The position numbers were made by a program, and so were the translations under genes. From NCBI GenBank assembly GCA_018609125.1, contig JABAYF010000015.1, forward strand, positions 105,303 to 145,673: a stretch of DNA of 40,371 bases. Reading direction: 5' to 3'. Under the pieces are notes generated by a model that was not told the DNA's origin, did not search any database, and saw only the letters and a program-made list of their open reading frames with translations. Source of the stretch: Candidatus Nanopelagicales bacterium. Its GTDB lineage: Bacteria; Actinomycetota; Actinomycetes; S36-B12. Each line of letters opens with the position of its first letter. Position 1 is the first letter of the stretch. Positions 1 through 7,423 of this stretch are shown here, piece by piece.

Positions 1-1
1 T

Positions 2-202
2 TCGATCCTTTCTCAACTCCTCTGGCCGTTGAAGACACCACTGCGCCTGCAAGTGCGCTTCACTGATGCACGCATTAGTGAGCAGACGGAAGCGGAAGTG
101 GGCCAGGTCGCATCAGTGTTGGCCCTGCTTCTCGATTTGATTGCCCTACCCGATGTGGCACGCAGCGTCCTAGGCCGTGCGATGCGTTGTGGGGGACTGT
201 AA
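2..202 (+). CDS. C-terminal end of an unrecognised protein (truncated by window start)
   Basis: An open frame runs from the first bases of the window to a TAA at 200-202 and gives about 66 C-terminal residues. The segment is mostly helical and leucine/alanine-rich (it contains ALLLDLIALPDVA), with no cysteines or motif I recognise. It ends 12 nt before the GTG of the acetyltransferase, so the two could be co-transcribed. No function can be assigned from this piece. That it is coding at all is inferred from the uninterrupted frame and the tight spacing to the next gene. Confidence 0.45.
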   Translation, partial: SILSQLLWPLKTPLRLQVRFTDARISEQTEAEVGQVASVLALLLDLIALPDVARSVLGRAMRCGGL

Positions 203-214
203 GAAGATGGCGTC

Positions 215-808
215 GTGATAAAACTTCAGCTGCCCAGCGAACCCCTGAGCGGCACACATCTTCGGCTCAATCGTTTCGTTGAAGCAGATGTAGGCGAACT
301 TTTTCGCTCTCTCGACCACGATGAGGTATGGGCGCATGTGGCAGGTCGGCGTTGCAGTTCCGAGCAGTATCTTCCTGATTTGTTGCGGGCTCCCGATAAC
401 GGGCGCTATCCATGGGTGCTGCGTCTCCAGCAGGATCTAGCCGGACTGCCAGCGGGCGCGGTAGTGGGTACGACGTCCTATCTGGACTTCGTTGCTAGCG
501 ATGAGCGGTGTGAAATTGGCTTCACTTCCTATTCACCGGCGGTGTGGGGAAGTGCGGTGAACCCGGAGGCAAAGCTGCTGCTCTTGGGGGCAGCCTTCGA
601 CGCAGGAATTGGCCGCGTCCAGTTGAAAACGGATATTCGCAACCTCCGTTCCCAACGGGCAATTGCCGGAATTGGCGCGACCCGAGAAGGTGTGTTGCGT
701 CAATATCAGCGTCGTGACGACGGATCAATACGCGATACCGTGATGTTTTCAGTATTGGCTGATGAGTGGCCTGAGGTGCGCCAAGGACTGATCCGGCGAA
801 CGGCCTAG
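215..808 (+). CDS. GNAT family N-acetyltransferase (RimJ/RimL-like)
   Basis: A 197-residue protein of the Acetyltransf_3 type, which transfers an acetyl group from acetyl-CoA to an amino group (protein N-termini or small amines). The opening LSGTHLRLNRFVEADVGELF matches the usual first strand and helix. The C-terminal half carries the signature order AKLLLLGAAFD, then RVQLKTDIRNLRSQRAI, then GATREGVLRQY, at about residues 118-165. The asparagine and the G-x-x-R-E-G-V-L-R segment are typical of the RimJ/L branch. The length fits the family. The start is a GTG preceded by AAGAAG. The substrate cannot be read from sequence. It ends 10 nt before the downstream exporter gene, so a two-gene transcript is likely. 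Confidence 0.85.
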   Translation: MIKLQLPSEPLSGTHLRLNRFVEADVGELFRSLDHDEVWAHVAGRRCSSEQYLPDLLRAPDNGRYPWVLRLQQDLAGLPAGAVVGTTSYLDFVASDERCEIGFTSYSPAVWGSAVNPEAKLLLLGAAFDAGIGRVQLKTDIRNLRSQRAIAGIGATREGVLRQYQRRDDGSIRDTVMFSVLADEWPEVRQGLIRRTA

Positions 809-818
809 GCTGCCGTTC

Positions 819-1721
819 GTGGACACCCTGCAGCGCCGTGGTTTGGTGCTCGCATTGATTGGTGTCGTCGCTTTTTCGTTCTCGCTGCCGTTAACGGTGT
901 TAGCCCTTGAATCCTTTAATCCCATCTTGACCGCCATGGGACGTGCGGTCATAGCCGGCGCGGTTGCAGCAGTGATCTTGCTTGCCAAGCGCGTACCGTG
1001 GCCCGACAGAGGCGTGATTAAGCCGCTCGTCTACACCATGGCTGGTGCAGTATTTGGTTGGCCAATTCTTATCGCTCTTGCATTGCAACGCACGACCTCC
1101 GCTCACGCAGCAGTGATCGCCGCGGTGATGCCGCTGGTCACCGCGATCATCGCAGTGCTGCGCACTCGTGAACACGTCGCAAAACAGTTTTGGATCGCAG
1201 CCACACTGGGCACCGGTGCCCTAATTGTGTTTGCGCTGCTGAGGGGAGGGGCCGACGGTGGTGATTTCATCGCCGATCTGCTTATCGCCGGTGCTGTGAT
1301 CGCATCGTCCTGGTGCTATGTGGAAGGAGCGACTCTGACCCGGGTAATGCCTGGGTGGCAGGTAATTTCGTGGGTGGTGGTACTTGCTCTTCCCGTTACC
1401 GTCCCGGCTTCTCTTCTGATTATCGCGATGGGGGGCATCACTACACCAATAACCGTTAATGCCGCTATCGGCATTGTCCTGCTCGGGCTCTCTTCAATGT
1501 ACTTCGCCTTCTTCTTCTGGTACCGCGGTCTGGTTGAAGCTGGTGTTGCACGCGGCGGTCAGGTGCAGCAGCTGCAGGCGTTGCTCACCCTGGTGTGGTC
1601 TGCGTGGCTGTTGGGCGAGGCGGTCACCTGGGGCACCGTGGTGACGGCAGTGTTCGTGGTGCTGTGCGTAACTTGGGCGGTGCGAGTGCGTACACCTTCC
1701 GTTGTCGCACCGGAGGAGTAG
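819..1721 (+). CDS. EamA/DMT-superfamily transporter
   Basis: A 300-residue integral membrane protein with about ten hydrophobic segments arranged as two repeats, as in drug/metabolite transporters of the EamA family. Repeat one includes MAGAVFGWPILIALALQRTT and HAAVIAAVMPLVTAIIAVL, the usual TM3-TM4 pattern. Repeat two includes the matching VQQLQALLTLVWSAWLLGEA near residues 250-268. Such proteins export amino acids, metabolites or drugs across the cytoplasmic membrane; the substrate is unknown here. The chosen start is GTG at 819, shortly after the acetyltransferase stop. Family assignment is firm; the pairing with the acetyltransferase is only positional. Confidence 0.85.
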   Translation: MDTLQRRGLVLALIGVVAFSFSLPLTVLALESFNPILTAMGRAVIAGAVAAVILLAKRVPWPDRGVIKPLVYTMAGAVFGWPILIALALQRTTSAHAAVIAAVMPLVTAIIAVLRTREHVAKQFWIAATLGTGALIVFALLRGGADGGDFIADLLIAGAVIASSWCYVEGATLTRVMPGWQVISWVVVLALPVTVPASLLIIAMGGITTPITVNAAIGIVLLGLSSMYFAFFFWYRGLVEAGVARGGQVQQLQALLTLVWSAWLLGEAVTWGTVVTAVFVVLCVTWAVRVRTPSVVAPEE

Positions 1722-1779
1722 GCCTACCATCAGCCATCGGCATGGCGCCGCAAACGACGGGCACAGTCAAGGAGTACCC

Positions 1780-3177
1780 ATGGCGACTGAGCAGCAACAG
1801 GGTCCCCGCTACGAACTAGACGTTCATAGATTCTTCACCCAGAGTCGACAAACCAAAGTCGAGAGACATGCCCTGGGGGAAGCCCAACGTGCGATCGTGC
1901 CGTTGGAACAACTCGCTGCTGTGCCGACCAAGAAGAACCGAGCCAATGCCCTCAGTATCTTGCACGGCCAAGACACGACCAGAGAGCAATGGTTGGTTCC
2001 GCTTCGCTATGAACGCATGGGGATGTCGGCGTTCACGTTTCTTCGCGGAGCTGCCGGTGTCATGGCAAGCGACCTTTCCAAGACACCGAATAGTGGCATT
2101 AGCGTGCAGCTTTGTGGTGATGCACATCTCAATAACTTCGGGCTCTTCGCGTCCCATGACCGTTCACTCGTTTTTGACATCAACGACTTTGATGAAACGC
2201 TGCCCGGGCCATTTGATTGGGATGTGAAGCGGTTAGCCGCAAGTGTTGCGGTAGCCGCGCTAGACAGCGGAGCGTCGAAGAAGAAGGCGCGTTCCGCTGC
2301 GCAGGCTGCAGCCACGGCATACCGCAACACGATGTCCATACTCATGGATATCTCGACGATGGATGTATGGAATCTGAGGGTCGACACGGATGTGCTGGCC
2401 ATGGTGGAGACTGGGAAGTCACTTCGTGAAGCTACTGCTCGCGCAACCCGAAAGTCCATGTTAAGCACCAGTGAGACGGCAACCGCAAAGCTGACCACCA
2501 TGGTGGACGGAAAGAGACGGTTCCGCAGTGACCCACCGATCCTTATCCCACTGCGCGATGAGGATCGAGAAAGTGCCACCGAGGTTGTTGAGCTGGCCTA
2601 CGCTGGATACTTGAAGTCCTTACCCGCAGATCGAGTCGCCCTGCTGGGACAGTATTCACTCATTGACCTAGCGCACAAGGTCGTAGGTGTGGGATCTGTG
2701 GGCACGCGCGCTTACGTTCTCCTGCTGGAAGATGGCGACGGTAATCCGCTGGTGCTACAGGTGAAGGAGGCAGCTGCCTCGGTTCTGGAGAAGTACGTGG
2801 GTAACAGCTACTTCGCCAACCACGGTCAACGGGTGGTGGTGGGCCAGCAGGTATTGCAGACCACCGGTGACCCACTTCTTGGTTGGGTTGGTGGAGCGGA
2901 GTTCAGGTACGACTTCTATGTCCGTCAACTCAAGGACCTCAAGGGAGCCATCGATGTGGCGCGGCTTACCTACAAGGGCTTGTTCGACTATGCCCGAGTC
3001 TGCGGGGTTACCCTCGCCCGTGCCCATGCTCGAGTCGGTGACCCGGCGATGGTGTCGGGATACCTGGGCGATGACGACACTTTCGACCTAGCGATCGCGG
3101 ATTTTTCCATGGAGTATGCGCGAATTAATGCATCAGACTACGCGCAGATGAAAGATCAGACACCGTCGCCCGCTTGA
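1780..3177 (+). CDS. DUF2252 family protein
   Basis: A 465-residue protein with the diagnostic DUF2252 segments: VPLRYERMGMSAFTFLRGAA near the N-terminus, LCGDAHLNNFGLF, then VFDINDFDETLPGPFDWDVK around residues 130-150. The GDAH and D-x-N-D-F-D-E residues resemble the catalytic loop of aminoglycoside-phosphotransferase/HipA-like folds, so a kinase-like activity is plausible but unproven for this family. The frame stays open upstream to 1702, but I chose ATG 1780 because AAGGAG lies seven bases ahead of it and the upstream residues are low-complexity. It follows the EamA gene by about 60 nt on the same strand. Confidence 0.88.
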   Translation: MATEQQQGPRYELDVHRFFTQSRQTKVERHALGEAQRAIVPLEQLAAVPTKKNRANALSILHGQDTTREQWLVPLRYERMGMSAFTFLRGAAGVMASDLSKTPNSGISVQLCGDAHLNNFGLFASHDRSLVFDINDFDETLPGPFDWDVKRLAASVAVAALDSGASKKKARSAAQAAATAYRNTMSILMDISTMDVWNLRVDTDVLAMVETGKSLREATARATRKSMLSTSETATAKLTTMVDGKRRFRSDPPILIPLRDEDRESATEVVELAYAGYLKSLPADRVALLGQYSLIDLAHKVVGVGSVGTRAYVLLLEDGDGNPLVLQVKEAAASVLEKYVGNSYFANHGQRVVVGQQVLQTTGDPLLGWVGGAEFRYDFYVRQLKDLKGAIDVARLTYKGLFDYARVCGVTLARAHARVGDPAMVSGYLGDDDTFDLAIADFSMEYARINASDYAQMKDQTPSPA

Positions 3178-3251
3178 TACATCCTCAGGTTTACCGGTGG
3201 GCCCGGTGCGTGCTGCGCACACCAGTTCCTGGCTGTTATTGACACTGGTGG

Positions 3252-3435
3252 TCGTGATGCAGCCAGATCAAGGCGGCATGGTGTCACCGCCAATTCCGCT
3301 GCTCAACGTTCAGGCGATGGTGACTCGACGCACGCCATCGGGTGAACTCCACGGACCCGAACAAGTTCTGTTGACCCTGCACAGCATCCGAACGTGCACG
3401 CCGCGGCTATCGCGAGCAAAAAGGGCTGTTGTTGA
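3252..3435 (+). pseudogene. Remnant of a YtcJ-type amidohydrolase (C-terminal fragment with internal deletion)
   Basis: This stretch encodes GGMVSPPIPLLNVQAMVTR followed by TPSGELHGPEQ, almost the same as residues near 445-475 of the intact amidohydrolase at 21208-22941 (DGMVSPPIPLLNVQAMVTR, TPSGQLHGPEQ). About 80 codons are then missing, and in another frame the extreme C-terminus returns as HPNVHAAAIASKKGCC followed by TGA at 3433-3435; the intact gene ends HPQVHAAAMAGKKGCC. It is therefore a decayed second copy with an internal deletion and frame change. The left boundary is approximate. A ClC gene follows it, as a ClC gene follows the intact copy. Confidence 0.85.
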
Positions 3436-3468
3436 CGTCAATACCGTTGCGCATGGTTGGCTAGCGAC

Positions 3469-4644
3469 ATGACATCGCAGACCATGCCCCCGCCTGCCTC
3501 AGCTCGCGGTATTACCGCTCGAGATTTTATGGCGATGGGGGTGTCTGGCTTAGTCGGCCTTGGTTTGGGCTACCTGATGCTGTTGGTGGTGAATTTCGGT
3601 ATTGAGTTGATGTGGGAAACGATTCCGAGCAATTGGGAATCAACACCGTTGTGGTACGTCTACGGTGTCCTAGTTGGCGCGGCTGTGCTGGTCTATGTGA
3701 TTCGCCGCTATGTCGGAGACGATGGTCACTCACCGCTGGCCGGTATCAAGATCACCGCACTGACTCCCCGCGAATATGTGGGAGCGATCCTTGCCATCCT
3801 CGTGTCACTTTTTGGCGGTGCTGTGTTGGGCCCTGAGGTGGCGCTCGTGGCCACCGGTTCCGTCGTGGGTGGGCTGGCTGTTCGTTGGCTGAAGGCCAGC
3901 GGCACCAAGAGCGCTGAGCGCATCGTGAAGATGGGTGCGTTCGGTGCCATCCTTGCGTTATTCGCCGGCCCACTGCTCTCGGGCAGTTTGGACTTGGGCA
4001 AAGCATCAGCATCGGTGGACTTCAACGCCATCGGTTGGGCTGTACTCGTTTCTGTTATCGCTGCCGTTGCGGCAACTATTGCGCGAGTGTTGGGCTTTCT
4101 GGTTGCGCGATCAAGTGGTTCTGGGCCCAATCTGAAGGTTCTGGTGGGTGCTGCGCTGATCATCGGCACCGTTGCGGTGCTGATGGAGTACGGCACCGGT
4201 CAGCAGGTGATTTATGTGGTGACGTCTGGTGAACAGTTGATCACCGAGTTGCCCAAAATTTCCAGCGTGGCAACGGTGGTGGCCATCATTATCTTTAAGA
4301 CCATTGCCTATGCGGTATCGCTGGGTTCAGGGTTTCGCGGCGGGCCGTTTTTCCCCGGCATGTTTGTTGGTGCAGCCTCGGGACTACTGATCTCACTCAC
4401 GCTGCCCGAGGGTCCCACCGTGACCTCAGCGATGGCCGTGGGCGTGGTCGCTGCGGTGGTGGCGACGGCTCCCATGAAGTGGTGGGTCGTCATCGTTATC
4501 GGCGTTGGAGTGGGATTTGCCATGGGTGGTTGGACGCTTATTCCAGCCGCGGTGGTGGGTGCGGTTGTCGCCCGCCTGATTCCACGCTGGGGAGACCGGT
4601 TGAAGCGACCAGAAACCTTGAGCGAGCCAAATGTTTCGGGGTGA
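3469..4644 (+). CDS. ClC-type chloride channel/antiporter, copy 1
   Basis: A 391-residue polytopic membrane protein of the ClC family, a Cl-/anion channel or H+-coupled antiporter. Three family signatures are present in divergent form. The GSGIP region appears as HSPLAGIKI near residue 90. The GREGP region appears as LGPEVALVATGS near residue 123, with the gating-type Glu retained. The GxFxP region appears as RGGPFFPGMFVGAASG near residue 290. It is closely related over its whole length to the second ClC at 24398-25546. A TTG at 3457 is an alternative start; ATG 3469 was preferred though no strong Shine-Dalgarno is visible. It lies 33 nt after the amidohydrolase remnant. Confidence 0.85.
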   Translation: MTSQTMPPPASARGITARDFMAMGVSGLVGLGLGYLMLLVVNFGIELMWETIPSNWESTPLWYVYGVLVGAAVLVYVIRRYVGDDGHSPLAGIKITALTPREYVGAILAILVSLFGGAVLGPEVALVATGSVVGGLAVRWLKASGTKSAERIVKMGAFGAILALFAGPLLSGSLDLGKASASVDFNAIGWAVLVSVIAAVAATIARVLGFLVARSSGSGPNLKVLVGAALIIGTVAVLMEYGTGQQVIYVVTSGEQLITELPKISSVATVVAIIIFKTIAYAVSLGSGFRGGPFFPGMFVGAASGLLISLTLPEGPTVTSAMAVGVVAAVVATAPMKWWVVIVIGVGVGFAMGGWTLIPAAVVGAVVARLIPRWGDRLKRPETLSEPNVSG

Positions 4645-4709
4645 CGAAATAGAAACGTAGTTGGCGAAACTATTCGAGAATGCCTTACTTCTGGGTGTAA
4701 CATTTTTTC

Positions 4710-5000
4710 ATGAAGAGATCCTTAATAGCTGTTGCAGCAACATCTATGCTTCTCATCTCAGCATGCGGTGGTAGTGATTCGGGCTCTAGTTCCAGCGAGG
4801 CTCAGCAATTTTGTGATCAGCTCAATGCCGGTACTGCCCCCTTCGACGTGTTCCAGTCCATGCGAGATGCATACCCCAATCAGCCCGACTGGGCGGTGGC
4901 CGCCAAAGGGTGGGCACAAACGAGTTGCCCGGATCAGTTGAAGACGAACGAGCAGTTGCGCAACATCATTTCCAACACCGGTGGCGATCCAGACTCTTAA
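4710..5000 (+). CDS. Small lipoprotein
   Basis: A 96-residue protein beginning with a classic lipoprotein signal: basic MKRS, a hydrophobic core, and the lipobox LISAC with the lipidated Cys at about residue 19. A Ser/Gly-rich linker follows. The mature part has two further cysteines (QQFCDQL and TSCPDQL) that could form a disulfide outside the membrane, in a short helical domain with the pattern FQSMRDAYPNQPDWA. I do not recognise the family. The start is ATG with only a weak ribosome site. It stands alone between the ClC gene and a hairpin. Confidence 0.7.
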   Translation: MKRSLIAVAATSMLLISACGGSDSGSSSSEAQQFCDQLNAGTAPFDVFQSMRDAYPNQPDWAVAAKGWAQTSCPDQLKTNEQLRNIISNTGGDPDS

Positions 5001-5006
5001 GGTCTA

Positions 5007-5037
5007 GTGCACTCCCGTAGGCCCCTTGTGGGAGCAC
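5007..5037 (+). terminator. Hairpin downstream of the small lipoprotein
   Basis: An inverted repeat pairs CTCCC (5012-5016) with GGGAG (5030-5034) around a 13-nt loop. Flanking GTGC and CAC extend the stem with a small bulge. There is no clear T-run after it, so intrinsic termination is only likely, not certain. Confidence 0.4.
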
Positions 5038-5125
5038 CTACCGCGGTCGCGGGCGGTGGTGTTGACACGTGAGCGTAAAGTGAGGGCCAAGTGACTAAAA
5101 ACCATCTCATGACAAGGAGCCCCTT

Positions 5126-5377
5126 ATGCGTCTAGGTCGAGCTGTTGCCCGCACCGCGGTCGTCGCTGGAACTGCTACCGCTGTGAGCGGCCGTGTTTCT
5201 CGCAAGCAGGCCGCGAAAGATGCCGCCCAGACACCCGCAGCGCCCGCCGCCACGCCGGCCGCTGAGCCTGAGGCGGACGCTGTCGCGGAGATCGAGCGCC
5301 TCGGTGCCCTGAAGGAAAAGGGACTGCTGACCGACGCAGAGTTCACTGCGGCTAAGGCCAAGATCCTCGGAATTTAG
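5126..5377 (+). CDS. SHOCT-domain protein, copy 1
   Basis: An 83-residue protein with a basic Ala/Val-rich N-terminus that may associate with the membrane, a Pro/Ala-rich linker (residues about 33-48), and a C-terminal SHOCT domain: EIERLGALKEKGLLTDAEF followed by AAKAKILGI. SHOCT is a short helical domain found at protein ends, thought to mediate oligomerisation. A strong AAGGAG precedes the ATG. The protein at 35358-35585 has the same layout (RRA...TRAHNR start, Pro/Ala linker, SHOCT end), so the two are paralogues about 30 kb apart. No function is established. Confidence 0.8.
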   Translation: MRLGRAVARTAVVAGTATAVSGRVSRKQAAKDAAQTPAAPAATPAAEPEADAVAEIERLGALKEKGLLTDAEFTAAKAKILGI

Positions 5378-5431
5378 CTCCATCGGTTTTCTCTGTTTTT
5401 GCGAAGACCAGATAGGGCTTGCAGACACATC

Positions 5432-5881
5432 ATGACGCTTGATACTGCGGGGCAGCGGTTCAAGATGGGTGTCATCATTCCATCGCCGAACACGACGGTG
5501 GAGGCCGGGCGGTCAACGCCGATTTGATAGCACGGGTGAGTGCATTGTCCGGTGGCTGATGAGCATGCGCGAGCGTATTTCACCGAGATCGGTCTCGATG
5601 TGGTGCGGGTGATGGGGTTGAAGTGTCCCTCAGCGACGGCCATTGGCAAAGTGACCGAAGAGGAACTGCGCCATGCCTTGCTCGACCTCAACGGCTCAGA
5701 CATCGATGGCATCGTGCAAATCGGCACGAATCTGCCGATGCTGCGCCTCGCGGATGAGGCGGAGCGCTGGCTCAATAAACCGGTCATCGCCATCAATGCC
5801 GCGACCCTGTGGCATGCGTTGCGGACCTGTGGTTTCGCCGATCAGATGCAGGGTTTTGGCGCTCTGCCCCGCGAGCACTAG
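5432..5881 (+). pseudogene. Broken Asp/Glu racemase-superfamily gene (arylmalonate decarboxylase/maleate isomerase-like)
   Basis: The frame opens at ATG 5432 with the family's N-terminal signature KMGVIIPSPNTTVEA (the usual GVIVPSSNTTVEP loop). It hits TGA at 5525-5527, then TAG and another TGA. In the same frame the C-terminal half resumes: HARAYFTEIGLDVVRVMGL, DGIVQIGTNLPMLRLADEAE and LNKPVIAINAATLWHALRTC, ending TAG at 5881. About 80-100 residues from the middle of the roughly 240-residue family are missing. An internal deletion plus stops make an active enzyme unlikely. The C-terminal 113 codons could still be translated from GTG 5540, but they lack the first half of the active site. Confidence 0.8.
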
Positions 5882-5897
5882 AGCCACGGGCAAGGCC

Positions 5898-5926
5898 TTG
5901 ACACGCCTGATTTCCCTCATTAACCT
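5898..5926 (+). promoter_or_regulatory. Sigma70-type promoter of the SDR-GntR-FMO-SDR operon
   Basis: A perfect -35 TTGACA (5898-5903) is followed after 17 nt by TAACCT (5921-5926) as -10. The predicted start site falls a few bases before the palindrome at 5937-5950, and the first gene starts at 5988. Confidence 0.6.
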
Positions 5927-5936
5927 ACTGAATGTC

Positions 5937-5950
5937 GATTGTTAACAATC
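5937..5950. promoter_or_regulatory. Likely operator of the GntR/FCD regulator
   Basis: GATTGTTAACAATC is a perfect 14-bp palindrome lying just downstream of the -10 box, where a bound repressor would block transcription. FCD-type GntR regulators commonly bind TTGT-N2-ACAA-like palindromes, and such a regulator is the second gene of this operon. The assignment is inference from position and symmetry. Confidence 0.6.
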
Positions 5951-5987
5951 TGGCACTCGTGTGGGAGTGAGCGAAGAGGAATTTGCC

Positions 5988-6683
5988 GTGGGAACAGCAC
6001 TGGTGACGGGCGCTGCGAGTGGCATGGGCCAGGCCACCGCCGCGATGTTCCTCGATCGGGGTTGGCGCGTGCTCGGCCTCGACATCACCGCGAATCTGGG
6101 TATTGATCACCCCGCGCTGACCGCCCTGACCGTGGATATCCGCGATGGTGAGGCTGTATCTGCGGTCGTCGGCGCTGCTGTGGCAAGCACCGGAATCGAC
6201 GCCGTGGCCAACATTGCCGGGGTTTACCCACCCACCACTTTGCAGACATTCACCGACGAACACTTTCGCACCATTTTTGACGTCAATGTTCTCGGGCTAC
6301 TCCACGTGACACGAGCGGCGGTAGCTCACATGAATCCTGGCTCGGCGATCGTGAACTTTGCCTCAGTGGATGCGTTCACGGTGTCCCCTGGTCAGCTCCT
6401 TTACGGCGCATCGAAAGCGGCTGTGGTCATGTTGACTAAGGAACTGGCTCTTGAATTGGCGCCGCGCGGAATTCGAGTGAACGGTATCGCGCCGGGCTGG
6501 GTCGACACACCGGGCAATGCAGCAACCGGACGTATGGCCGAGGCGGCGGCCTCCATTCCGCTGGGTCGCGTTGCTGCACCGGCAGAGGTCGCTGAATGGG
6601 TGTGGATCCTCACTGGATCGGGCATGGCGGGCTTCGTTGATGGTGAAACTATCGTCATGTCTGGTGCGGACGTGATGCGATGA
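5988..6683 (+). CDS. Short-chain dehydrogenase/reductase (SDR)
   Basis: A 231-residue classical SDR, an NAD(P)-dependent oxidoreductase with a Rossmann fold. The dinucleotide motif is TGAASGMG near residue 6, NIAG near residue 74 replaces the usual NNAG, and the catalytic Ser (NFASVDA) and YGASK dyad follow around residues 124-142. The C-terminus is somewhat unusual (GETIVMSGADVMR in place of DGG). I chose GTG 5988 because GAAGAGGA precedes it by 7 nt and the Rossmann strand should begin within a few residues; the frame is open back to 5961. Its stop overlaps the next ATG (ATGA). First gene of the coupled operon; the substrate is unknown. Confidence 0.85.
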   Translation: MGTALVTGAASGMGQATAAMFLDRGWRVLGLDITANLGIDHPALTALTVDIRDGEAVSAVVGAAVASTGIDAVANIAGVYPPTTLQTFTDEHFRTIFDVNVLGLLHVTRAAVAHMNPGSAIVNFASVDAFTVSPGQLLYGASKAAVVMLTKELALELAPRGIRVNGIAPGWVDTPGNAATGRMAEAAASIPLGRVAAPAEVAEWVWILTGSGMAGFVDGETIVMSGADVMR

Positions 6684-7423
6684 CCACCGGATACACCCCG
6701 CTCCCAGAAACATCAACATCTGATCTGGTGGCCGACCGCCTGCGTGATGCGATTCTTGCCGGTGATTTAAAGTCGGGCGACCGACTGATCGAGACCGACC
6801 TAGCTGAGCGTTTTGAGATTTCCCGCGGGCCGGTTCGTGAAGCGATCCGCCAACTCGTGCCAGAAGGGCTCGTCGTTTTGCGTCGCAACCGTGGCGCGGT
6901 GGTGGCGAGTCCAACGCTAGACGATGTGCTTGAGGTGTACGCGGTTCGACTATCGCTAGGAACTGTTGCCCTGCAGCAGGCAGCACGGGTACAAACGGTG
7001 GCTTCCCCACAGTTTCAGGGTGCAGCTAAGCGACTGGAACTACTGCGAAACCGGTCCATCCAAGAAGATGCACAGTTAATGCTCGAAGCGGACCTGGCTT
7101 TTCAAGACGCCCTGCTGTCATTGAGCCAACTTCCACGTATGAGTGCACTACTCGCCCAGAGTGCACGTGATGCGGCATCCTTCGTGCGGATGCTCGGCGT
7201 CACCTACGACAACACCGACCACGCTGCTCTCATCCAACGTCATGAAGTACTTCTTGATGCCATTCGCGCAGGTTCACCAACAGCGGCCACTGGTGCATGG
7301 CATCAGCACATCCGCGCCACCGTCGAAGAGTTCACCCGTTGCTATGACGATCCTGATCACACCGACATTTCACAACACCCACTCGCCAACCTTGTGCTGG
7401 CCAACACCTTGGAGAAGCCATGA
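6680..7423 (+). CDS. GntR-family transcriptional regulator (FCD/FadR subfamily)
   Basis: A 247-residue regulator. The N-terminal winged helix-turn-helix reads VADRLRDAILAGDLKSGDRL, then LAERFEISRGPVREAIRQL, then a wing around LRRNRGAVVASP, which is the standard GntR layout. The all-helical C-terminal FCD domain (about residues 95-235) normally binds a carboxylate ligand through His/Asp residues and a metal. Translation is coupled by ATGA overlaps with the genes on both sides, so it is made together with the enzymes it probably controls. The likely target is the palindrome at 5937-5950. The effector is presumably a substrate or intermediate of the pathway. Confidence 0.9.
   Translation: MTTGYTPLPETSTSDLVADRLRDAILAGDLKSGDRLIETDLAERFEISRGPVREAIRQLVPEGLVVLRRNRGAVVASPTLDDVLEVYAVRLSLGTVALQQAARVQTVASPQFQGAAKRLELLRNRSIQEDAQLMLEADLAFQDALLSLSQLPRMSALLAQSARDAASFVRMLGVTYDNTDHAALIQRHEVLLDAIRAGSPTAATGAWHQHIRATVEEFTRCYDDPDHTDISQHPLANLVLANTLEKP

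Noticed and set aside
1702-1779. N-terminal extension of the DUF2252 gene
   Set aside because: The residues have no family similarity, and a good ribosome site lies before ATG 1780.
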